From Ceratorhiza oryzae-sativae (taxonomy: Eukaryota > Basidiomycota > Agaricomycetes > Cantharellales > Ceratobasidiaceae): a DNA stretch of 64,000 nt. The notes under the pieces were generated by a model. The model made no database searches. It worked only from the letters and a program-made list of their open reading frames with translations, and had not been told where the DNA came from. Positions 60,317 through 64,000 of the stretch are shown in pieces (the first letter of the stretch is position 1; each line of letters starts with the position of its first letter). The translations under genes were made by a program, and so were the position numbers. The stretch covers positions 310,001 through 374,000 of the forward strand of contig JARWMV010000238.1 in assembly GCA_030998015.1 (NCBI GenBank). The letters are read 5' to 3'.

Positions 60317-60929
60317 ATGGTGGGTAAAATCATGCATAAATGATCGATACGTGGGCAAAGTATTATATGTGCATGCTTCAAAAGCTTTTGAACGGCCTGA
60401 AGGCGAAATGATGGTTGGATGAAGGACGTACTTATGGATGGACTCGATTTGATCATTTTGAAGTAACATGCTAACGTTCGGTACTCTCTGTAGACGAAGG
60501 GTTAGTGATCGCAGAGAAGTGATATTGGAGTATTAAGCCCATAGGTTGGAACAGGTACCTCCTCGTTCGGTAAACGCCATACCAAGACCCACACGCTCTG
60601 TAGGCGTTGTGGCAACCGCTCTTTCCATCGTCAGCACAAGAGTATGTTTTAATGCATCTGATAGGTCCATAGTGCTTACATCTTAGCTAGCCTGTGCGCA
60701 ATGCGGCTATCCTTCGGCGAAGCTGCGGTCATACGAGTGGGGCCAAAAGGGCAAGAGGAGAAAGACTACTGGTACCGGCAGGATGCGTTACCTAAAACAC
60801 GTCTCGCGGAGGTTCAAGAACGGATTCCGGTACGGCCGGCCATCTCTTGGAATAGCTGTAGTAAACTAATATGTGAATAGGGAGAACACCACCGCGGCCA
60901 AGAAGGTCAAGAAGACTGCCGAAGAGTAA
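60317..60929 (+). CDS. RPL37: 60S ribosomal protein eL37
   Basis: Zinc-binding ribosomal protein. Five exons close exactly at 95 codons: 60317-60319 (ATG alone), 60494-60500 (7 nt), 60555-60641, 60691-60829, 60881-60929. It reads [20 protein letters not shown], then [20 protein letters not shown], the CxxC-x14-CxxC zinc site, then [20 protein letters not shown] and [17 protein letters not shown]. Intron 1 follows the start codon directly and is 174 nt, long for this genome, with a branch-point CTAAC near 60470. Ends KKTAEE. Confidence 0.95.
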
Positions 60930-61110
60930 ATCTGTTGACCCCTTCGTCTGTCCTTCATTGTATCACTGGTGTGTCAAAATCTTACATGTATGCTGTCTAC
61001 GTCATTTGTGTGGAAAGACTTGCTATGCCATTATGCTCTCATCGTCTTTGCTCTAAGGGTATCGGCGAATCACAAGGCAATGCACGCGTACATTCATACA
61101 TCCAGGGGGT

Positions 61111-64000
61111 TCATGAGGAAGTGAAGCCATTCAAAGCCTGCATCCCTGCAACAACTCGCCTGTAATCAGCCAAAAGCTCAGCGACTTCCGAGAGTCTAAG
61201 ATCGTCAATGCTGCACTCCATGAAACGGGAGTTGGGAGGAGGGATTTGTAGGCGTGGGACGGGAGGGGGTGCGGTGACCGGCGATGCTGTTTGAGCCTCG
61301 GGTCCTGTCGATGGAGGCCCGAATGGGTTGGCAATAAGCAAACTGGTACGTTTGGCCGGTGGCGGAGACGGCTTGCGCAAACCGCCTCCGGGGGGACTCT
61401 TTGAGTACCGGCTGAGCGTTGACATATTCGCCAGTCGATCCTGAAGGCTCAACCGGTCCCGACGGTCATCCCTCGAACCCCGGCTGAGCATCGAGCTAAA
61501 GCTGCGAATGCTGCGCGTATCACCACCCCTTGTTCCTTCATCCTCGGAAGCCTCTTGTTCCCCACCAGAGTCGTCATCATTCGACCCACTGGTGGACCCG
61601 GAATCCTCATCGCTCTCATCGCTATCACCTCTTAGCGATCCCGGACGACTAGTCACATCGATCAACTGTTGACCATCCTGGGGAATGCCGTCAGGAGCAG
61701 AGCGCGGTGTTCCTCGACCCACGGCTGGCAAGCTTGCAGCGACGCTCGCAATAGAGAATCCAGACCCTCGCCGGAGTAGCCCAAATCCTGGACGCTGATT
61801 CGGGGCATCGGCATTGGTTTCTGCACCTGATAAGAGACCTTTGAGAGCAAGCATGGATGTATCCATGACACCGAGCAGAACCTTGCCGGCTGCTGAGCCC
61901 GCCATCTCGCCCACTTGGTTGACTTTACCACGCAGCTTGATTGACGCGGCAATTATGTCAAGAGGATGATGAGAAGCCGAAGCAGCGGATTCGACTGTTT
62001 CAGCGAGTGGGATCGGCGTCAGATCCGCAACACTAAATTACAGATTAGTTAACGATAATGATATATTAGCAGCTCATACGCACCTGAGGACCTTTTCGGA
62101 TGAAGCAAGGCCTAGAACAGCCAGGTCCACATTCTCCAAAAATTCCACGACAGCCATAAGGTTGATTAAACAAAAGCTCTCCTCGCCTCCAACCGAGCGG
62201 GAACGGAACCGTTGGACATATAGCAAATGTGAAACCAGCTGACTTGGGTTGGCTTTGACGACTGCATAAATCATCACTGGCAACAAAATGTCTGATGAAA
62301 CAGCAGCAGGCTGAGTCAGGATAGAAGGTGCCGGAGATGAAGAAGCAGCCTCGCGATCAGCTGGAAGGGCATCGCCTGGAGTGACTGAAGGTGATGTGTT
62401 TTTGGATTGCTGACCCGATGTTAACTGCCGAGCTCGACCAACTGGAGAGCCTGGCGCGCTTAACGGGTCTATCACGGGCGCAGGTGGCTCCATTTGAACT
62501 GCGGAAGGCTCAGAATCTGGCGACATAACAATCTCGGGGGTTGGTTGAGGCGATGTGGCAGCGGGCTCTTTGAATGTTGAAACTGTCGGCGTTTTCTCCT
62601 CTGCCATCTCGTTCTCGGACTTCAGCCTAAGTGGGGGTAGACGGGACAGGCCCTCTAAACAATGAATATCAGCTTAAAAGCAACAAGGGCGGAGATAGAG
62701 TTCGCTCGCCAGCGACGATTCGGTTTGCATTTACAAATACTGCAGCTTTCTCGGCAGGGGAGCGGCAATTAATATCACTGAGATGTTGAAGCTCTAGTAC
62801 TAGTGAGATGCTTATCGTGTCTATTTTTTAAACACGCACCTTTCCCGCATTGTTTAATGACATCTTCTACGCCTTTCTCTGCTGCCGGAGGGACATCTAA
62901 ACCAAGGTGGCCCATACATAAATCAAGCATGTTAAGGGAAGCAATCTGGCTGGACAGCGCGTCGTCGTGCGAGGCATCATCCGAGGTAGACGGACGGAAG
63001 AACCTGTAGACAATTTAGCATAATCACGATCGCACACTCTGTCTTCAGTACGGCCACTTACCTCTCGTAGAACAATGAGCAGACTACCTTTTCCACCTTT
63101 TCCATTACTTCCCGCATCTTCCTATCTTTCTCCTCGTTGTCCTCACGTTTCGCATTCGCCGCAGCCTTCTCGTCCACACCTGGATCTTCTTTGCGTCTTC
63201 CGACGGAGCTGCTTCCTGCTCCAAAATAGGCAAATAAATCTTCCTCCATCAGACTAAAGAAATGCTGGACCGAGTCTGATGCGGCTTGGGGCGAGCTCAT
63301 ATCGGGCCGGGGTGTCTGGTTGCCACCGCCGGACAGGTGACGAGACGCCTTTGGTACAGGCAATAGCGGATTCACAAACGAAGTCACGCGCTCCTTAACC
63401 CAGCTGGGGACACCGTTCGTGCTAAAAGCCGCTTTTATTTCTCCCTTTATAGCTCGTGTTGCCTCTTTCGCGACGCTAGAGCGAGAGATCCATCGGTCAA
63501 CCACATAAGCTGAGACGATCGGTCCTTCGGATGTGGATAGATCAATCGATGAGCGCGCTGAGCCTCCATCATTGGGTGGGGCAAGAGGAGCTGGGGTAAC
63601 ATTTGCAAGTGGAGGTGTTGGTGCTGGAGTGTTTCGTGCTGATCCGAACAGCGAAGCGAAGGGATTCAGGCGGCTAGCCGCTGAAGGCGCTGGGGGATTC
63701 GGAGCTCGGGTTTGTTGTGGTGATCCAGCAGTGCCAGGACGTGCTGGGAGAGGAGGAGGGTGGACGGGGCGAGGTAGCAGTGGCAAAGACAAAGTTTGGC
63801 CCAAGACTTGAACCGAAGGATAAGGTGGACTAGGTGAAGGGGATAAGAGAGCCGGAAGGGGTGAAAGAGATGCGAGAGCATTTGTGCGGGTCGCGATAGA
63901 GAGCAGTGGCTTGAAATTGATCGATGCGGTGTTCATTAAACTTCGGAAGGTAAGGGTTGAGCTACGGAATGTATCGTAAGAAAGCGCACTGACAAGGGCA
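61111..64000 (-). CDS. VPS9-domain protein (Rab5-type guanine nucleotide exchange factor), partial
   Basis: Rab5/Vps21 activator of endosomal traffic. The frame is open through the right edge (upstream of MNTASINFKPLLSIATRTNA it reads DTFRSSTLTFRSL), so the start lies outside. A Pro/Ser-rich region precedes a helical segment (DNEEKDRKMREVMEKVEKVV) and the VPS9 domain: LLPVMIYAVVKANPSQLVSH, then LLYVQRFR and GGEESFCLINLMAVVEFLEN. After it comes a long acidic Ser-rich stretch and a C-terminal helix ending AGMQALNGFTSS (TGA at 61111). Several exons. Its 3' end is convergent with RPL37 (181 bp apart). Confidence 0.88.

Noticed and set aside
60935..61165. 76-codon frame after RPL37
   Set aside because: Lies in the 3' region of RPL37 and overlaps the end of the VPS9 gene; no signature.

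Overview
The window is nuclear DNA of a filamentous basidiomycete, most likely an agaricomycete. Almost every gene is split by many short (about 45-60 nt) introns. The genes are closely packed in both orientations, and the recognisable proteins (NUO-21, POL1, Rho3, DASH Hsk3, Med4, CWC27, clathrin heavy chain) read as fungal. The secreted-protein family at 17 kb is one I associate with basidiomycetes such as Rhizoctonia or Ceratobasidium; that genus-level suggestion is inference. I rebuilt the gene models by hand, joining reading frames across GT-AG (twice GC-AG) introns, so exon edges may be off by a few bases.

Layout. 1-3.6 kb: complex I 21-kDa subunit (partial, minus), divergent from a Pro-rich protein with clathrin-adaptor-type motifs. 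3.9-5.8 kb: MFS exporter, then about 2 kb with no convincing gene. 7.8-10.8 kb: single-pass membrane protein, mitochondrial Grx5 and Zim17. 11-16.4 kb: DNA polymerase alpha. 17-18.4 kb: an internally duplicated small secreted protein. 18.7-23.9 kb: Fe-S type L-serine dehydratase, Rho3, Hsk3. 24-30.2 kb: clathrin heavy chain. 30.4-38 kb: cytochrome c heme lyase, PQ-loop protein, a possible micro-gene, Med4, OHCU decarboxylase, glucose-6-phosphate isomerase, TMEM170-like protein. 38.6-46.6 kb: a large disordered protein with a PP1-docking-type motif, a long gene-poor leader, a GNAT acetyltransferase and a second MFS transporter. 47-52.7 kb: three tandem paralogues of a membrane-anchored 3beta-HSD/Erg26-type dehydrogenase. 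52.7-54.5 kb: an inverted repeat and eroded genes. 54.7-64 kb: thymidylate kinase, Ubc6, CWC27, a Nudix hydrolase, ribosomal protein eL37 and a VPS9-domain Rab GEF (partial).

Most of the window is conserved housekeeping sequence. Several genes share short divergent promoters (nuo21/Pro-rich, 9322/GRX5, ZIM17/POL1, heme lyase/PQ-loop, PGI/TMEM170, CWC27/Nudix), and many of these carry CACGTG. The accessory or fast-evolving parts are the duplicated secreted protein, the dehydrogenase array with its neighbouring transporter, and the inverted repeat beyond it. I found no CRISPR, integrase, intact transposon, rRNA or convincing tRNA.
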